NCBI RefSeq assembly: GCF_048060095.1
Contig: NZ_JBLUOA010000001.1
Location: 1,054,001 to 1,118,000 of the forward strand
Direction: 5' to 3'
Source: JBLUOA01 sp048060095
Lineage (GTDB): Bacteria; Pseudomonadota; Alphaproteobacteria; Rhodobacterales; Rhodobacteraceae
Length of the DNA: 64,000 bases
Position numbers and translations under genes: made by a program. The notes under the pieces are model-generated. The model did not search any database. It was not told the DNA's origin and worked only from the letters and a program-made list of their open reading frames with translations. This document shows positions 62,999 to 64,000 of the stretch, one piece after another; positions within the stretch are counted from its first letter, which is position 1; every line of letters starts with the position of its first letter.

Positions 62999-63319
62999 AT
63001 GCCGAAGATCGCCAAATCCGCCCAGCTCCAAACCGTCATCACCACCTTTGAAATGACTCCGGCCACCGCACAGGATTTGATGGAGGCGCTGTCGGACGCC
63101 TACGAAAACTGCATTTCAAAACAGCCCGGTTTTATCGGCGCGGGCCTTCACATCAACGACGCCCAGACCCGGATCGCGAATTATTCCCAATGGGAACGGC
63201 GCGAGGATTTTCAGGCGATGCTGCGCACCCCGGAAATGCGCGAGCGTAATCGCAAGATCAACGAGATGTGCAAGAGCTTTGAGCCGGTGCTTTATGACGT
63301 GGTCGACGCCTTCGACTGA
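62999..63319 (+). CDS. Antibiotic biosynthesis monooxygenase (ABM)-fold protein
   Basis: The 106-residue protein fits the small ABM dimeric alpha-beta barrel fold, with TVITTFEMTPATAQDLMEAL, QPGFIGAGLHINDAQTRIANYSQW and RREDFQAML in order. Members degrade heme, oxidise quinols or are uncharacterised. An ideal ribosome site (AAAGGAGG) precedes ATG at 62999. It is a single gene. Confidence 0.82.
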   Translation: MPKIAKSAQLQTVITTFEMTPATAQDLMEALSDAYENCISKQPGFIGAGLHINDAQTRIANYSQWERREDFQAMLRTPEMRERNRKINEMCKSFEPVLYDVVDAFD

Positions 63320-63397
63320 TTTCGGCAGGCATGACCTGCGTCAAGGCGGGTATCACGTGTTTTATGCGATACTTGGCGGAAAGCAGGAGGCACCGCC

Positions 63398-63805
63398 ATG
63401 TATACCAATATCCTTGTTCCCGTCGCGCCGGATCACAGCCACCCCACCGAAGAAGCACTTGCCATCGCCCGCAAGCTGTCGGGCGAGGGCGCGAAGATCA
63501 CCGCGTTGTCCGTGGTTGACAAAATCCCCGACTATGTCGCGCAGTATTTGCCCGCCGGACAGCTTGAAAAGACCCACCGGGAAACGGTCGATGCGCTATC
63601 TGAAGATGTGGGATCGGCGGGTGACGTCAGCACAATTGTCGTTACCGGCCACGCCGGTCGCACCATTGTTGATTTTGCGCAGGAGCATGACGTCGATTTG
63701 ATCGTGATCGCGTCGCACAGTCCCGGCTTGCAGGATTACTTCCTTGGGTCCACCGCCGGGCGGGTCGTCCGTCACGCGCAATGCGCGGTCCACGTTCTGC
63801 GCTAG
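63398..63805 (+). CDS. Universal stress protein (second)
   Basis: A single UspA domain, 135 residues, opening YTNILVPVAPDHSHPTEEAL and ending with the ATP-binding-type SHSPGLQDYFLGSTAGRVVRHAQCAVHVLR split over residues about 107-135. AGGAGG precedes ATG. It differs from the stress protein at 52000 and is not a recent copy. Its stop overlaps the convergent gene by a few bases. Confidence 0.9.
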   Translation: MYTNILVPVAPDHSHPTEEALAIARKLSGEGAKITALSVVDKIPDYVAQYLPAGQLEKTHRETVDALSEDVGSAGDVSTIVVTGHAGRTIVDFAQEHDVDLIVIASHSPGLQDYFLGSTAGRVVRHAQCAVHVLR

Positions 63806-64000
63806 GGTATCAGTGATGCCCTGTCGCCAAAGACATAGCGGATCACGTCAACCACATCGAAGGCAAGCGATACGCCAAGCGTCGCGATCAAGATCCAGAG
63901 CGCCGCGACGGGCAGGGTGGGCCAATCCACCCTGTCGCGCGGGATCAGCCAGATCAGCAACGGCACCCAAAAGACGATGTGAACCGCACCCAATATCCGG
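63802..64000 (-). CDS. Hypothetical membrane protein, C-terminal part
   Basis: The gene enters from beyond the right edge and ends here. About 65 codons are visible and encode two hydrophobic segments (AVHIVFWVPLLIWLIP and TLPVAALWILIATLGVSLAFDVVDVIRYVFG) with a short polar loop. It overlaps the end of the stress-protein gene by four bases. A TTG at 63993 could be a start, but the frame is open to the window end. The family is unknown. Confidence 0.6.
   Translation of the reverse strand, partial: RILGAVHIVFWVPLLIWLIPRDRVDWPTLPVAALWILIATLGVSLAFDVVDVIRYVFGDRASLIP

Noticed and set aside
52000..63805. The two universal stress proteins as a recent duplication
   Set aside because: Their sequences differ widely outside the family motifs, and they differ in length and gene context.
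1..64000. Search for CRISPR arrays, tRNA or rRNA genes, insertion sequences, integrases and toxin-antitoxin pairs
   Set aside because: No regular short repeats, cloverleaf sequence, transposase, integrase or paired toxin genes were recognised; the only long direct repeat is the 333-bp duplication.

Overview
The window is a GC-rich chromosomal segment (roughly 60% G+C by eye) from an alphaproteobacterium, almost certainly a member of the Rhodobacterales/Roseobacter group. The evidence is the complete division and cell-wall (dcw) cluster with two DUF2484 genes between murC and murB, meso-DAP-type MurE, a class I lysyl-tRNA synthetase, heterotetrameric sarcosine oxidase (soxBDAG), CcmI, and the FtsZ-LpxC-BamD-RecN gene order. 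No rRNA, tRNA, CRISPR array, insertion sequence or prophage was recognised.

Region 1 (1-2285): the 5' end of a thiolase gene and a short AMP-forming acyl-CoA ligase, overlapping on the minus strand, then an AT-rich intergenic stretch of about 700 bp holding a possible MraZ operator and a strong hairpin before mraZ. Region 2 (2286-27020): the dcw cluster mraZ-rsmH-ftsL-ftsI-murE-murF-mraY-murD, a convergent flavoprotein gene on the minus strand, then ftsW-murG-murC, two tandem DUF2484 genes and another small membrane-protein gene, murB-ddl-ftsQ-ftsA-ftsZ, and after a terminator lpxC, bamD and recN. Many junctions are ATGA overlaps, so translation is probably coupled. Together these genes make lipid II precursors, build the divisome and supply outer-membrane biogenesis.

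Region 3 (27090-34693): a cobalamin riboswitch followed by what looks like one long operon, btuB-btuF-btuC-btuD-cbiZ-exbB-exbD-exbD-tonB. It encodes outer-membrane receptor, periplasmic binding protein, inner-membrane ABC importer, a corrinoid-remodelling amidohydrolase and its own TonB energy-transduction complex. Region 4 (34851-38462): a ClC-family channel, then a minus-strand ccmI-ruvX-DUF1289 operon. Region 5 (38672-44030): the soxBDAG sarcosine oxidase operon, carrying a 56-codon membrane-peptide gene on the opposite strand between soxB and soxD that I found by reading the gap.

Region 6 (44141-58387): single genes and small groups: a secreted protein, Fe/Mn superoxide dismutase, RarD, a LOG-type phosphoribohydrolase, a LysM protein, two unknown genes (one AT-rich and apparently foreign), EttA, a universal stress protein with an AGCS amino-acid symporter, NadD, a Tat-type D,D-carboxypeptidase, a TerB protein and LysRS. 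Region 7 (58442-64000): a DUF4864 protein, a small membrane protein with a hairpin leader, a 763-residue beta-helix protein that may be a phage- or GTA-type spike, an exact 333-bp tandem duplication, an outer-membrane beta-barrel protein, an ABM-fold protein, a second universal stress protein and a truncated membrane-protein gene at the edge.

Most of the window is conserved housekeeping DNA. The least explained items are the 333-bp duplication, the antisense membrane peptide in the sox operon, the AT-rich orphan gene at 49066-50010, the beta-helix protein, and the leader hairpins near 2209, 58399 and 58930.
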